Part shown: positions 1 through 9,183 of the stretch, in pieces
How positions within the stretch are numbered: position 1 is the first letter of the stretch
Layout: each line of letters begins with the position of its first letter
NCBI RefSeq assembly: GCF_033542235.1
Contig: NZ_JAWRCU010000005.1
Location: forward strand, 438,762 to 502,761
DNA from: JAWRCU01 sp033542235
Lineage (GTDB): Bacteria > Pseudomonadota > Alphaproteobacteria > Rhizobiales > Rhizobiaceae
Direction of reading: 5' to 3'
Length of the DNA stretch: 64,000 bases
Notes under the pieces: model-generated
What the model saw: only the letters and a program-made list of their open reading frames with translations
Databases searched by the model: none
What the model was told of the DNA's origin: nothing
Made by a program: the position numbers and the translations under genes

Positions 1-89
1 CTGGTATTGACTGCGAGACCACCCAAAAAATTGACCGCATCAACGTCAGTCAAGCCGAAAGACATAGCCAAATATTCAAGGCTGAACAT
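1..89 (-). CDS. N-terminus of an unidentified protein, cut by the window edge
   Basis: An open frame starts with ATG at 89 and runs leftward out of the window without a stop. The start is supported by AGGAG about 6 bases upstream. The visible 29 residues begin MFSLEYLAMSFGLTDVDAVN and continue with a Gly-rich hydrophobic stretch. I do not recognise the family. It is transcribed in the same direction as the FkbM gene to its right, so it may be another gene of the polysaccharide locus, but that is inference from position only. Confidence 0.5.
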   Translation of the reverse strand, partial: MFSLEYLAMSFGLTDVDAVNFLGGLAVNT

Positions 90-455
90 ATGTGCTCCTT
101 TCGAAAACTCTTCGTCATGAAACCGGTGGCATCCGTAATTCAGGACGCATGCCGCCGTGTGCCAAGATGATGATCACCTGACGATGATCATTGTGGCTGA
201 CACTGCTGCATCGTTATGAATTACGCTTCACCGCACTTTGTACGGCAATGAGGAAGAAGCCGTCCGGATCTGATCAGGACCGAGCGCTATGCCTGCGCCA
301 CAGGCTCAAACTGGCAAATCATGTGTCCCTATCCTTATCGTTCTTTTTATCGAATCGCTTGGGCGATACCGTTCTTAATTCGAGGTTTGCTAAATTAGTG
401 TGGCTCGAATCCGACGTGGATGAGGCAATTTCGGGGCGGTTCCGAAGGGATCGAT
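90..455. other. Intergenic region with no recognisable gene
   Basis: I see no coding frame here with convincing composition. The only structure noted is the direct repeat GATGATCA at 169-176 and 183-190 with a 6-base spacer. It could be part of an operator for the leftward gene that starts at 89, but nothing else supports that. Confidence 0.4.
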
Positions 456-1412
456 TCAGCCATTCGGTCCACAGCCCACCGAGGTACAGACGATGTTGTA
501 GATGCGATCTGGCTCGACCTGTTCAAAAAAGGGCCTGGACACGTCCAATCGTCGTGCCGGGTCCTCGGCAACCATGAACTCGAACGTGCGCGTATCGGCC
601 AGATACCGCAGAACTTCAATCGGGTCCCTGCCGGTTCGGGCTGCGACCTTCGGGTGAGCTTCGATCGCAATGACAACCATTCTGGCTGCGGCGACACACT
701 GTCTGGCGCCGATCAATGCATCCAGCTCACCCCCCTCGATATCGAGTTTGATGATGCAATGCTCGGGCCGATGCGCCAGCACAGAGTCAATGGTGGTCAC
801 GGGTATTCCGTCGCGCTCGGCGGGCGCCAGGTATCGAGCATGTCCATCCTGATCATAATCGGGCGTGCAGAGCTCCCCAAAACCGACATAGCTGCCCACG
901 GCCGCGCAGAGCGCCCGCGCCCTGCACAGCTGGTTGGATAGAGTCAAAGCCAAAGCAGCATGGGCTTCATCGTTGGGTTCAAAGGCCACCACGTCAGTGA
1001 TCGCCGGGAGCTGCGACAGGAGCAGCACTGAGATCAAACCGAAGTCCGCTCCGCAGTCGACCAGCGTCACGCCAGACGGCATCGCGCTGGCTTTTTCGGT
1101 GATCGCACGGACCAGCTCACGTTCATAATTCAGAATATCAGTTCGATCCCAGCGCATTCCTACGGGAACGTAGATCGGATGCTCGGCATCTACAAAATAA
1201 CGGATGAACCCTCGCAGCAGGCTGAACCTTTCTGCGACCGCGAACAGCCGATATCCGCCGCGGAGTCTGCTGCGGCAAAGGGCCTTCAGAGCGGTGAACA
1301 GGAGGGGCTCGTGAGCCAGTATTGGTTGCGTCGGCACGCCCTCTCTCCCCAAAACCAGCCGGCGGTCGTCCCGTCCCATATGCGCAATGCTCGAAATCCG
1401 GTCTCCGTCCAT
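456..1412 (-). CDS. FkbM family methyltransferase
   Basis: This is an S-adenosylmethionine-dependent methyltransferase of the FkbM type, probably O-methylating a sugar of the nearby polysaccharide. The SAM-binding motif I region is VDCGADFG near residue 119, followed by the acidic strand VVAFEPND. The family-typical KLDIEGGE lies near residue 222. The N-terminal ~100 residues are an extra helical region. The start is uncertain: ATG at 1412 is used here, a TTG at 1448 extends the frame, and an ATG at 1379 shortens it. None has a clear ribosome-binding site. It is divergent from the glycosyltransferase at 1481. The family is clear; the substrate is not. Confidence 0.85.
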   Translation of the reverse strand: MDGDRISSIAHMGRDDRRLVLGREGVPTQPILAHEPLLFTALKALCRSRLRGGYRLFAVAERFSLLRGFIRYFVDAEHPIYVPVGMRWDRTDILNYERELVRAITEKASAMPSGVTLVDCGADFGLISVLLLSQLPAITDVVAFEPNDEAHAALALTLSNQLCRARALCAAVGSYVGFGELCTPDYDQDGHARYLAPAERDGIPVTTIDSVLAHRPEHCIIKLDIEGGELDALIGARQCVAAARMVVIAIEAHPKVAARTGRDPIEVLRYLADTRTFEFMVAEDPARRLDVSRPFFEQVEPDRIYNIVCTSVGCGPNG

Positions 1413-1480
1413 TCTCGAACTGGAGGCCGCAGCGTGAGACACCTTCAACTCAACGACGACCGACCTGCCGAACTCTGGTC

Positions 1481-2590
1481 ATGTTCCTGACGTTCATTAG
1501 CTTTGTCGGATATGGAGCACCGCGTAGGCCCTTCAATGTCTGTGACCGCGTCATTGGTCGAAGAAATGCCGACGATGCCAGGCGACGCGGAATGCTGATC
1601 GTCACCAACACGGAACGCTTTCCCCCGGCCTGGAGCTCGTCGGGCGTAACGGGCAACACCGTTCACGCGGGTTCAGCCAAAGAGTTTTTTCGGCATCGGG
1701 GTGCCGGGACCGTCTGGATGGTCGACTGTCACCCTCCCCTCTTGCAGGAGCTAGTCCTTGCAACCCTATTTTGGAAGGATCGTCCGCCGATCATCACGTT
1801 CGATCTCGTTCTGCGTGAGCCAATGCGTCTGCAGGATCGACTTCTGCTGCCGATCAAGAAGTCTATTCTGGCGCGCGTCGATCACCACATCCATGTGTTT
1901 AGAGATCTCGGCGGATACGAGCGGGTGTTCGGCATTGGCCCGGATCGCAGCTCGTTTGTTCCCTTCAAGGTGAACCTGACGGAACGGCACGCACTTTCCG
2001 CCAATCCCGAGGGCAGCTACGTCTTGTGCTTCGGCCGATCGCTGCGGGACTTCGATACATTTTTCGACGCGGTCGAGCAGCTTCCATTTCCCGCGGCTAT
2101 CGCTCGACCCAACCCTTCCGAGCTCCGAGCCCACGGGGCACGGTTTTCGCGTTCGCTCGATCTCCTGCCCAAAAATGTGGAAATCCTGGACGACGATGGC
2201 ACTGAAGCAGCCCAAATTCGCCTATTGGGAGATGCGAAGCTCGTGGTTTTGCCGATCCTGAAACACAGCATCGCGGCGTCGGGTATAAGTATATGTCTGA
2301 ACGCGATGGCTTTGGGAAAGTGCGTGATTGCTTCGGAGGGACCTGGAGTGTCCGACCTATTCGCAACCGAGGTTTTGACCTTCCCGCCGGAGAATGCTGC
2401 GGCCCTGCGAAACTTGATCCGGCGGACATGGGAGGATGATCAGCTGCGCCTCCGCACCGCCGAGGCTGGTCGTCAATATGCCAGCTGGGTCGGCGGCGAG
2501 ACGGAGCTGTACAACCGGATCATCGATTGCATTGTGCGGTGGCAACTGTCGCGACCGCAACAACCGACCTACGATTCTTTGCGAAACTGA
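1481..2590 (+). CDS. Glycosyltransferase, GT-B fold (family 1/4-like)
   Basis: A 369-residue protein with a divergent N-terminus and a recognisable GT-B C-terminal half. SYVLCFGRSLRDFDTF is followed by KNVEILDDD, then LLGDAKLVVLPIL and an ALGKCVIASEGPGVSDL stretch that resembles the donor-binding loop of GT4 enzymes. It probably adds a sugar in assembly of the locus polysaccharide on the cytoplasmic face of the membrane. The open frame extends up to 1322, but that segment overlaps the divergent FkbM gene and reads like antisense, so ATG 1481 is preferred; ATG 1592 is also possible. Its 3' end overlaps the convergent small gene at 2569 by 22 bases. Confidence 0.75.
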   Translation: MFLTFISFVGYGAPRRPFNVCDRVIGRRNADDARRRGMLIVTNTERFPPAWSSSGVTGNTVHAGSAKEFFRHRGAGTVWMVDCHPPLLQELVLATLFWKDRPPIITFDLVLREPMRLQDRLLLPIKKSILARVDHHIHVFRDLGGYERVFGIGPDRSSFVPFKVNLTERHALSANPEGSYVLCFGRSLRDFDTFFDAVEQLPFPAAIARPNPSELRAHGARFSRSLDLLPKNVEILDDDGTEAAQIRLLGDAKLVVLPILKHSIAASGISICLNAMALGKCVIASEGPGVSDLFATEVLTFPPENAAALRNLIRRTWEDDQLRLRTAEAGRQYASWVGGETELYNRIIDCIVRWQLSRPQQPTYDSLRN

Positions 2591-2856
2591 TTGTAGTGCG
2601 TCGCCTGCAGGGGCCCGTATATGCGGGGTTCATGAAAAACGGCTGCATCTCCGCTGTGAGTTGCGATGAAGTCTCTTATCTTCGGTTCACATTCGAAAAC
2701 CCAGATCGGGTCCAGCATTTCGGCGGCCTGCTGAATCAAAAGTTCCTGGACGTCGGTTGGAACTGAATCCCAGTGGATCAGCAGGGCTCCACCCAGCCGC
2801 CGCAAAAAGTGCTCCTCTTTCCGTTCATATTGGATGACTTGCCGAGCGATACCCAT
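2569..2856 (-). CDS. Small conserved hypothetical protein
   Basis: A 95-residue acidic soluble protein with no signal peptide or membrane segment. The central part, LRRLGGALLIHWDSVPTDVQ then LLIQQAAEMLDP, resembles short rhizobial proteins of unknown function that share an LG-x-ALL-x-W-x-x-P-x-x-VQ pattern. I recall this pattern but cannot check it here. It is convergent with the glycosyltransferase at 1481 and the two stops overlap by 22 bases. No function can be assigned. Confidence 0.6.
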   Translation of the reverse strand: MGIARQVIQYERKEEHFLRRLGGALLIHWDSVPTDVQELLIQQAAEMLDPIWVFECEPKIRDFIATHSGDAAVFHEPRIYGPLQATHYNQFRKES

Positions 2857-3066
2857 CGATAAATCCTCCCGCTCGAGACACCGTCCTCGAAATTGGATTT
2901 TGAACCAAGAATGTTCAGCCGGGCTTCAACTCCTCTCAGACCTGCAAGTTCCTTTGCGGCATTTCAAACTTCGTTGCCGAGGAATAGGGAGGCGGTTCAA
3001 CGATGATCGAACTGGGGGGTTCTGCGGATCATCGACGCCTGTGCCCTGAGAGGGCCAACCATACAG

Positions 3067-4134
3067 TTAGATCAACCCGCTTGCACTCGCGGCGGGATGC
3101 ACGAGGTTACGGCGAGGAAGCTTATGAGCAAATCCCGCCAACCACGCAGAGAACTCAACCGGGGAAACGGTACTGCTGTCCAGAAATCTTGGCAGCGATA
3201 GCAGATTGCAGCGGCGACTCGACAAGCCCGGTTCGCATGTGGTCGCCGACACGATCCCTAATTCATCCAACCACGGAAGAAAACCTGGGTGCGTGACACC
3301 GCTCGGATAGCAAAAGTGAACCGGCCTCTTTCGACCGTCGGTAATCCGAGCAATGTAGTCCCTGTTTTCGGCGATCTCCTGCTTGAACAGCTCTTCGTTG
3401 AGCGGCACCCGATGCCTATGCGTGTGAAGCTCCAGTTGCACCAGGGCTGGATCAAGCTGCCGCAGCTCGTCGGCCGACATGATATGGAGGATCCGGGAGC
3501 CGATCGTCGAACCATAGTCGACGCCGAGTTCGGTGGCGAGACGGCTCAGCAGGAGGTCCTTCTCCGACGACGACAAGCCTTCGCTCGCGGCAAAATGCCT
3601 GATCAAAGCCGTCAGGCGCGCCCGAGTCTCGCCGCTAGCCAGCTTCACCCGGCCGAGATCCCCACCAAATTGGCCGGAATCGAGGGTGCGCGCTCGTCCC
3701 TTCCACAGGAGATAGCTGCACATGACATCGAATACTGGAAGCTGATGAGACGAGTAATAGCTTGTCAAATAGACCGAAGCGGGAAATCCGTACTTCCTCA
3801 GCAAGGGATAGGCCTGAGAATAGAAGTCCGCAAACCCGTCGTCGAATGTTATACAAAGTGATCTTGCCGGCAGCTCGCCATCGTGCAGTTGCTGCAGCGC
3901 CGGTCCAAGCGGCACGACGTTGAACCCACCCCGACATATGGCCTGCAACCGTTCTTCGAACAGTGCTGGAGAAAGATAGAGCTGCGGGTTCCAAAGATGC
4001 TCGTCTGCGCGCGCCACCCCATGATAACACAAGATCAACAGCCGATTTCTTCGCCATCGACTGTTGGCCACCATCGTGCAACCACCGGCGCGCTCAGCGG
4101 CCTGCAAAACGAACAGCTTTGCGGTCTTCAGCAT
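3067..4134 (-). CDS. Polysaccharide deacetylase family protein (NodB-like)
   Basis: A carbohydrate esterase family 4 enzyme of 355 residues that should remove acyl groups, usually N- or O-acetyl, from a polysaccharide. The metal-binding motifs are visible: ITFDDG near residues 95-100 (catalytic Asp-Asp) and HTHRH near residue 245. FCYPSG follows, the family's aromatic/proline motif. The N-terminus LLILCYHGVA is the usual first strand of this fold. No clear signal peptide is present, so it may act in the cytoplasm on lipid-linked repeat units or be exported otherwise. It sits between glycosyltransferase genes and the ExoY-like gene, which fits polymer decoration. Confidence 0.88.
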   Translation of the reverse strand: MLKTAKLFVLQAAERAGGCTMVANSRWRRNRLLILCYHGVARADEHLWNPQLYLSPALFEERLQAICRGGFNVVPLGPALQQLHDGELPARSLCITFDDGFADFYSQAYPLLRKYGFPASVYLTSYYSSHQLPVFDVMCSYLLWKGRARTLDSGQFGGDLGRVKLASGETRARLTALIRHFAASEGLSSSEKDLLLSRLATELGVDYGSTIGSRILHIMSADELRQLDPALVQLELHTHRHRVPLNEELFKQEIAENRDYIARITDGRKRPVHFCYPSGVTHPGFLPWLDELGIVSATTCEPGLSSRRCNLLSLPRFLDSSTVSPVEFSAWLAGFAHKLPRRNLVHPAASASGLI

Positions 4135-4263
4135 TGAATCGCGCCCGCGTTATCTTACACCGGCCCACGTTCAAGTTGGATCGCCATGCCGCTCTGTCTC
4201 TTCGTTTTCGCACCGAACCGAAAACCGCGGCGCACTCCTCGATCCGATCGTTGGGAGACGCTC

Positions 4264-4962
4264 CTAACGCACATATTTACTGTTGGCGTATATCATAAAT
4301 GTTCGTAGAAATATCTTAAGATCCAGACGAAAGCTGATATTTCGTACGTAATATAGGTCAAATATTAGTTTCTGCCGCGTTTCATCCAGGTCAGCCGCGT
4401 ACCCATAGTATACTTGGGCCCATCCCGTAAGGCCTGGAACAACCGAGTGCCGGAGATCATATTCCGGCAGCGCCATGCGATAGGCCTCGACCAGAGCTGG
4501 CTGCTCGGGCCGAGGCCCAATCAAACTCATATCGCCCTTCAGAATATTCCAAAGTTGCGGCAGCTCATCGAAATGCGCCAATCGCAACCAGTGCCCAAGC
4601 GGAGTTATCCTCGGATCGTCCCTCACCGTCGCGACGACACCGGACCCGTGACGTGTTTCCATTGTGCGTAACTTGCACATGTTGAAAACACGCCCGCCCT
4701 TTCCGACCCTCTCCTGCCTGAACAGGATTGGTCTTCCCATCGAGACCAAGATAGCCAGCGCGCAAATTGCCAGAAGCAATATGGTCGCCGGAGCGACGAG
4801 GACCACGAACAAGATATCGAAAATTCGCTTGACCTCGACATAATGGAACGTCGGCAGCCCCGCGATTTCTCGTCCGCCGACCCTATCAAACAACCTGACG
4901 CTCATGACGCGCGCCCTGCAAGCAAATGTCGGGTAAGGGGTCCAACGAACCGGGAAAACCAT
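4264..4962 (-). CDS. Undecaprenyl-phosphate sugar phosphotransferase (ExoY-like)
   Basis: A 232-residue initiating transferase that moves a sugar-1-phosphate from a nucleotide sugar to the lipid carrier undecaprenyl phosphate. Features in order: KRIFDI, a single hydrophobic segment (~residues 50-72), RPILFRQERVGKGG, CKLRTM, DELPQLWNILKGDMSLIGPRP, and VPGLTGWAQV, all hallmarks of the bacterial sugar transferase family. The short length, without extra N-terminal membrane helices, matches ExoY/PssA rather than WbaP. ATG 4962 is preceded by AGGA; ATG 4905 is an alternative. It most likely starts repeat-unit synthesis for this locus. Confidence 0.93.
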   Translation of the reverse strand: MVFPVRWTPYPTFACRARVMSVRLFDRVGGREIAGLPTFHYVEVKRIFDILFVVLVAPATILLLAICALAILVSMGRPILFRQERVGKGGRVFNMCKLRTMETRHGSGVVATVRDDPRITPLGHWLRLAHFDELPQLWNILKGDMSLIGPRPEQPALVEAYRMALPEYDLRHSVVPGLTGWAQVYYGYAADLDETRQKLIFDLYYVRNISFRLDLKIFLRTFMIYANSKYVR

Positions 4963-5074
4963 TGTTCCTGATAAAGCGTAAGCGATTTGAATAAAATCGA
5001 TTCAAAGCGCGCACGCCGCGAAAAGCGCGCAGCCGAGATCAGCGAAAAGGGAGAGCCGAGAGAGCTGTCGATTA

Positions 5075-5287
5075 TTATCCTGTCGACTCGTCAGGAGATT
5101 CAGAATTAACTGACCCGCTCACAGGGCGAGAACGCTTGCCCCAGACCAAGTAGGCAGCGGCGCCAATACCAAAAATCGCTCCGCCTGCAGGCGCAAGAAG
5201 AAAGCCGGCGATGAATCCGTACATCGGAATCAAAACCGCCAAAGCGACAACTTCGCCAACGAGAGCAATTACCAAGATGAAAATCAT
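5075..5287 (-). CDS. Small two-helix membrane protein, unknown
   Basis: A 70-residue protein with two strongly hydrophobic segments: MIFILVIALVGEVVALAVL, then a Gly/Ala-rich helix from about residue 22 to 48. A short polar tail follows that begins KRSRPVSG. A TTG start at 5344 would add 19 polar residues. Neither start has a good ribosome-binding site. I know no family for it. Its position between the sugar transferase and a glycosyltransferase suggests a role in the polysaccharide locus, but this is inference. Confidence 0.5.
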   Translation of the reverse strand: MIFILVIALVGEVVALAVLIPMYGFIAGFLLAPAGGAIFGIGAAAYLVWGKRSRPVSGSVNSESPDESTG

Positions 5288-5344
5288 ATGTGTTCTACAG
5301 CCGCGGTCATCATAAGGTTCTGCCTGAGAGGCGCGCTTACTCAA

Positions 5345-5729
5345 CTCGGGCCGCGCGCAAACGCGACATGTTTGCTAGCCTAACACAGTAATGCGCTGAA
5401 CGCGACAAATGCCAATCGGTTGCCAAATACGCCGCCCAGGGCCGCTCGCAGATGATGTAAGCGGCGCTCTGGCGACGAGGTGCAACAGGCCAGCATCCGG
5501 GATCATTGAAGCGGTTCGAGGTATGCGGAGATCCGCATCAGGCCGAGCCGAAAATAGTCGTTTTTGAGAACCGAAGCGGCGCATACATGCCGATAGGTAA
5601 GCGCCGGAAGCGCAGGAAATTGCCATTTGCAGGCCGGCATCTCGCGAACGTCTACACACCTCCATGAGTCCGATCCCAAGGGAAAGAGATCGAGAGCCGC
5701 GTGGCGATCCAATTTGAACGGACGGAGCT
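5345..5729. other. Intergenic region with no recognisable gene
   Basis: Open frames cross this stretch on the minus strand, but their composition is Arg/Ser/Pro-rich, as expected of out-of-frame reading, and they run into the glycosyltransferase gene. I see no hairpin, tRNA or repeat. Confidence 0.4.
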
Positions 5730-6926
5730 CTAGCCTTTTGGCTTGAGCCGCGATCCAACCGGCCGGTGCCCTCGACTCCAGTTGGAAACTTGCCACGCGG
5801 CTCGCGCGTGCCCAGTCAGCAGGAGAACTGCTCCAATTCCCGATGCGAGATACCCCTGCAACCAGTAGCTGAACGAGGTCAGCATCTTGGGCGACCGTGC
5901 GGGAAACAATGCTCCCGCAGCAGCCATCACGCCGCCGGCCAGTTCCAGCGCGACCAGTTTTCGCCATATCGGAGCAGTAAAGATCGCGAGCCAGACTGAA
6001 GCGATGAAGAGGGCCAGCAGAACAAAAGGCATCACGGATCGCAGTGCCTTTCCCGAGATGAAGACAAAAGCGAGCCGCGGGCGCGCAGGATTGGCCAGAT
6101 TTCGAAGCAGCAGCGTTTGCTGAAGATTGCCGGCGCCTATCCGGACCCGCCGGCGAAAATCCTGCTTGTTGGCCGTTGCCTCCAGTTCAGTTGCCACAAC
6201 CGTTTGATCGTATATCGCCCGCCACCCGCCATCCACCATTCGCATGGGAAGCACAAAATCATCGTTGATGGTGTCTCGATCCAGCGGGGTGAAGAGTTTT
6301 CGGCGAAACACGTAGAATGCACCATGGGCGCCCATCGGGGCGGATACGGCCGCTTCGTCCGATTTGATCCGGACCTGGTAATCCCAGTATGCCCGTTCTC
6401 CGGGGGATGCGTCGTCGGGCATGATGTAAGTCCCGCAGACCACGCCGACACCCGGATCGGAGAAATGAGCGGCCGCCCGCGTCAGCGCATCCGGTTTCAG
6501 GACCGCTGACACATCGCTCAGTGCCACAAGATCCGCCTGGAGTTCCGGTATCACCCGGTTGAGCACCGCCACCTTCCCGATATTCCTGTCGAAACATATC
6601 AGGTTCAGCTCGACGTTCGGATTTTCGTTGGCTTCCTTTCTTGCCAAGCGCTCGGTTGCGTCCTCGCAACCGTCGAGTACGACCGTTACCGACAGTTTTC
6701 CCGGCGCATACTCCAGCTCCGCGCAATTCCGAACTTTTTGTGTGATGGACTTCTCTTCGTTGTGAGCAGGGACCAGCAAGCCCACCGTGGGTAAAGTTTC
6801 AGTGTCTGCTCGCGAGGTCGTCGAATGCCTGTCCCCGAACCAACGGCCAAACACCCGCAGAAGCAACGGGTAAGCGGCATGGTGGTACAGCATAAGCGCC
6901 GCGCAGAGTGCCAGCACCGCGACCAT
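5730..6926 (-). CDS. Membrane glycosyltransferase, GT2 family
   Basis: A processive-type GT2 with an N-terminal membrane helix, a cytoplasmic GT-A domain and at least two C-terminal membrane helices. Motifs in order: TVGLLVPAHNEEKSI (nucleotide binding), SVTVVLDGCEDAT (first Asp), DLVALSDVSAVL (metal-binding region), and RRRVRIGAGNLQ, the RxxRIGAG motif of GT2 enzymes related to ExoU/cellulose-synthase-like proteins. The C-terminus has VMPFVLLALFIASVWLAIF and a second Ala/Leu-rich helix. ATG 6926 follows AAAGGA closely and opens directly into a membrane helix; ATG 7010 is the longest possible start. It is divergent from the export gene at 7171. Confidence 0.87.
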   Translation of the reverse strand: MVAVLALCAALMLYHHAAYPLLLRVFGRWFGDRHSTTSRADTETLPTVGLLVPAHNEEKSITQKVRNCAELEYAPGKLSVTVVLDGCEDATERLARKEANENPNVELNLICFDRNIGKVAVLNRVIPELQADLVALSDVSAVLKPDALTRAAAHFSDPGVGVVCGTYIMPDDASPGERAYWDYQVRIKSDEAAVSAPMGAHGAFYVFRRKLFTPLDRDTINDDFVLPMRMVDGGWRAIYDQTVVATELEATANKQDFRRRVRIGAGNLQQTLLLRNLANPARPRLAFVFISGKALRSVMPFVLLALFIASVWLAIFTAPIWRKLVALELAGGVMAAAGALFPARSPKMLTSFSYWLQGYLASGIGAVLLLTGHARAAWQVSNWSRGHRPVGSRLKPKG

Positions 6927-7170
6927 GAAATCCTTTACGCGGGCAGCACCCCTCGCAGCGCGCCCTCCAGGTGAGCTTAGGTATGTCGCCTTGCCGAGCC
7001 GGCAAGGCATGGTTTATCTTTTCCTAATGTATGGGAGTATCGAAGCTGGGCGGCGGCCGCTTATCTGCTATCAGCCGACGCCGGACCCCAAAATACCTGT
7101 GGGGCTACCTCCCCTAGCCCATCCGTCGCCGCGCTCCATATCAGAAGGCGCAACGGAGCGGTGGCGGGCA

Positions 7171-8463
7171 ATGAGTTCATCCCGGTTGATGCGCTATGCG
7201 GCTGCAGGTGCCATCGTTCTCGCCTGCTCCCTTTCCGCCTTTGCCCAATCTGAGGGCGAGCCTGCGAGCAAGGAAGATCTGGAGACCCTACCGGTCCCGG
7301 ATATCACGTTTGCCGAACGTCTTTCGCTGAGGTTTCAGGACCATCCAGAGCTATCGGGTGATTACCGTGTCTCGCCTGACAACACGCTTTCGGTGCCGGT
7401 GGTCGGGAGAATGAATGTTGCTGGCCTCTCGCTTGTTGGGCTGGAACAGCTGATCGCAAAGCGTGCCACCGAGCTTGCCGGGAATGCTACTTACGTCACC
7501 GCGGAAATCGCCGCCTATCGCCCGATTTTCGTCTCAGGTGATGTCAGCAGATCCGGCTCGATAGAATGGCGGCCGGGGTTGACCGTGCTTCAGGCCGAGG
7601 CATTGGCAGGGGGGCTTTTCCGCCCACAAGAACAAACCGCGGGCGGCGGCAGCATGATCGACACCGACAAGACGTTGCGCAAGATTGAAGATCAGCGAAA
7701 TCGCCTGCTGGCGAGCGTCGCACGCCTGAAGGCGGAGAAGGAAGGGCTGAACAAGATTGCCATCCCCCCCGAACTCATCGAGCTCGCCGGAAAAGGAGAG
7801 GCGACATCCCTGATCTTGGAGCAGCAAGCGCTTATGGATGCACGTAGCGCGGCCCTCACGAAGCAATTGTCGTCGCTGGAGAACGGCAGCAACACTGCCG
7901 AGCAGGAATTGCAGGGATTGAACGACCAGGCAGCTCGGGTCGATGAGCAACTGCAGAAATTGCGGGAGATGCAGGGCCGCGTCGCCACACTGCTTCAAAA
8001 GGGCCTGGTGGAGAAGGAACGATCGCTGGAGGGGGAGCTCAGAATCTCGCAACTTGAAGAGAAGGCCATCGAAATCGCGGTCTCGCGGGCGCGGGTGCAA
8101 GGTGTCGTCGCGGGGCTGCAGCAAAATGCCGTCACGCTGAAAGAGGACCGCAAGGCAGCAATCGACACCGAGATTTCGAGCAAACAGGCAGAGCTGGCGC
8201 AGATCGAGATTGACTACCAAGCCGCCAACCAGACATACCGCGAGCAGAGCGCGCAGGGTGAGCATGTTCGTGGAACAGCCTCCCTCCCCCAACCCACGAC
8301 TGAGTACACGATCGTTCGGCGCAACGAGAGCGGGGAACGCCAGCTCACCGCCAAGACATCATCCTATCTCCGGCCGGGCGACGTCTTGCTGGTCACTCGC
8401 CACGTGAGCGGACCGGGGGCAACAGACGACAAAGAGCGAACAGCCGCTGACAGATCTCAATGA
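7171..8463 (+). CDS. Polysaccharide export protein, ExoF-like
   Basis: A 430-residue periplasmic or outer-membrane export protein. It has a Sec signal peptide (MRYAAAGAIVLACSLSAFAQ) and then the polysaccharide-export domain: SGDYRVSPDNTLSVPVVGRM, with an SLBB-like segment AYRPIFVSGDVSRSGSIEW. A long coiled coil of about 200 residues follows (roughly residues 170-375), then LRPGDVLLV near the C-terminus. The coiled-coil extension and length match ExoF of the succinoglycan system better than Wza. I see no lipobox Cys. The frame is open up to 6925, but ATG 7171 directly precedes the signal peptide. Its stop overlaps the start of the next gene (ATGA). Confidence 0.88.
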   Translation: MSSSRLMRYAAAGAIVLACSLSAFAQSEGEPASKEDLETLPVPDITFAERLSLRFQDHPELSGDYRVSPDNTLSVPVVGRMNVAGLSLVGLEQLIAKRATELAGNATYVTAEIAAYRPIFVSGDVSRSGSIEWRPGLTVLQAEALAGGLFRPQEQTAGGGSMIDTDKTLRKIEDQRNRLLASVARLKAEKEGLNKIAIPPELIELAGKGEATSLILEQQALMDARSAALTKQLSSLENGSNTAEQELQGLNDQAARVDEQLQKLREMQGRVATLLQKGLVEKERSLEGELRISQLEEKAIEIAVSRARVQGVVAGLQQNAVTLKEDRKAAIDTEISSKQAELAQIEIDYQAANQTYREQSAQGEHVRGTASLPQPTTEYTIVRRNESGERQLTAKTSSYLRPGDVLLVTRHVSGPGATDDKERTAADRSQ

Positions 8464-9131
8464 ATATCGAGCTGCGTCAACTGGAGGACATCGTCGTTGC
8501 AATCTCGAGCAACGACGGGAGGATTATCGGCTTCACCACGCCGGACCTCGACAACGCGGTTTCATCCATCTCTCAATCGGTGGCTGAGTTTCTGGCGCGA
8601 TCAAGGCAGTCGGTTTTGCTGATCAATTTCCTAAAGCCGATCGGCCATGCCGATGACGACTCCTTGTCGATTTCAGACGCATTGGCAACAGATCGCATGG
8701 TCCACAGTATCCAATGCCTGGATATAATCGAAGTGCATCCAGGCGCCAGCAGTCCGTACGTCTTTGCCGACACCGCTCAACTCAGGCAAGTCCTCGCGCA
8801 GTACCTCGAGAGCTATCAATTTGTCATCCTGCAGCTGGGACCTGTGCTCACGGTCACGGCTACGACCCTCAATCCGCTTCCGATCGGCGCAGCCTGTGAC
8901 TACGTACTGCTGACCTGCAAGCCCGGCTCAGTCAGGCGACAGATGCTGAGAACCGCCGTCGCGAGGCTGCAGGCGGCGCGCTGTCGCATCGCAGGCGTCG
9001 TCCTCAACGAAAGCGGCTATGCGAGCGTGGGCGCACAGATTGCACGCGTCTGCGGCTGGATTCTTTGGCCTCTGCCTTGGCTTCGCAAGCGCGTTCAGGC
9101 TTGGGCCCTGACGAGCGAATTGCTGAATTGA
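8460..9131 (+). CDS. BY-kinase/ParA-like protein without ATP-binding motifs
   Basis: A 223-residue cytoplasmic protein whose fold follows the C-terminal kinase domain of Wzc/ExoP. IIGFTTPDLDNAVSSISQSV stands where a Walker A would be, VLLINFLKP replaces the LLIDxDxR motif, and FVILQLGPVL replaces FVIIDxPP. CDYVLLTCKPGSVRR and IAGVVLNESGY then follow the family closely. Thus Gly-Lys-Ser/Thr and both key Asp residues are missing. No tyrosine cluster ends the protein. It overlaps the export gene by 4 bases and probably partners the Wzz-like protein at 14262. Call: regulatory pseudo-kinase of a split co-polymerase; inferred from sequence pattern. Confidence 0.7.
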   Translation: MNIELRQLEDIVVAISSNDGRIIGFTTPDLDNAVSSISQSVAEFLARSRQSVLLINFLKPIGHADDDSLSISDALATDRMVHSIQCLDIIEVHPGASSPYVFADTAQLRQVLAQYLESYQFVILQLGPVLTVTATTLNPLPIGAACDYVLLTCKPGSVRRQMLRTAVARLQAARCRIAGVVLNESGYASVGAQIARVCGWILWPLPWLRKRVQAWALTSELLN

Positions 9132-9183
9132 GGGATCGGATGCGCTTGGCAAAGCTCGGAGCTGGAGGCCTGAAGTTGGTCAG

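Noticed and set aside
1322..1480. Longer start for the glycosyltransferase at 1481
   Set aside because: The extension overlaps the divergent FkbM gene and is Arg/Pro/Ser-rich like out-of-frame sequence.
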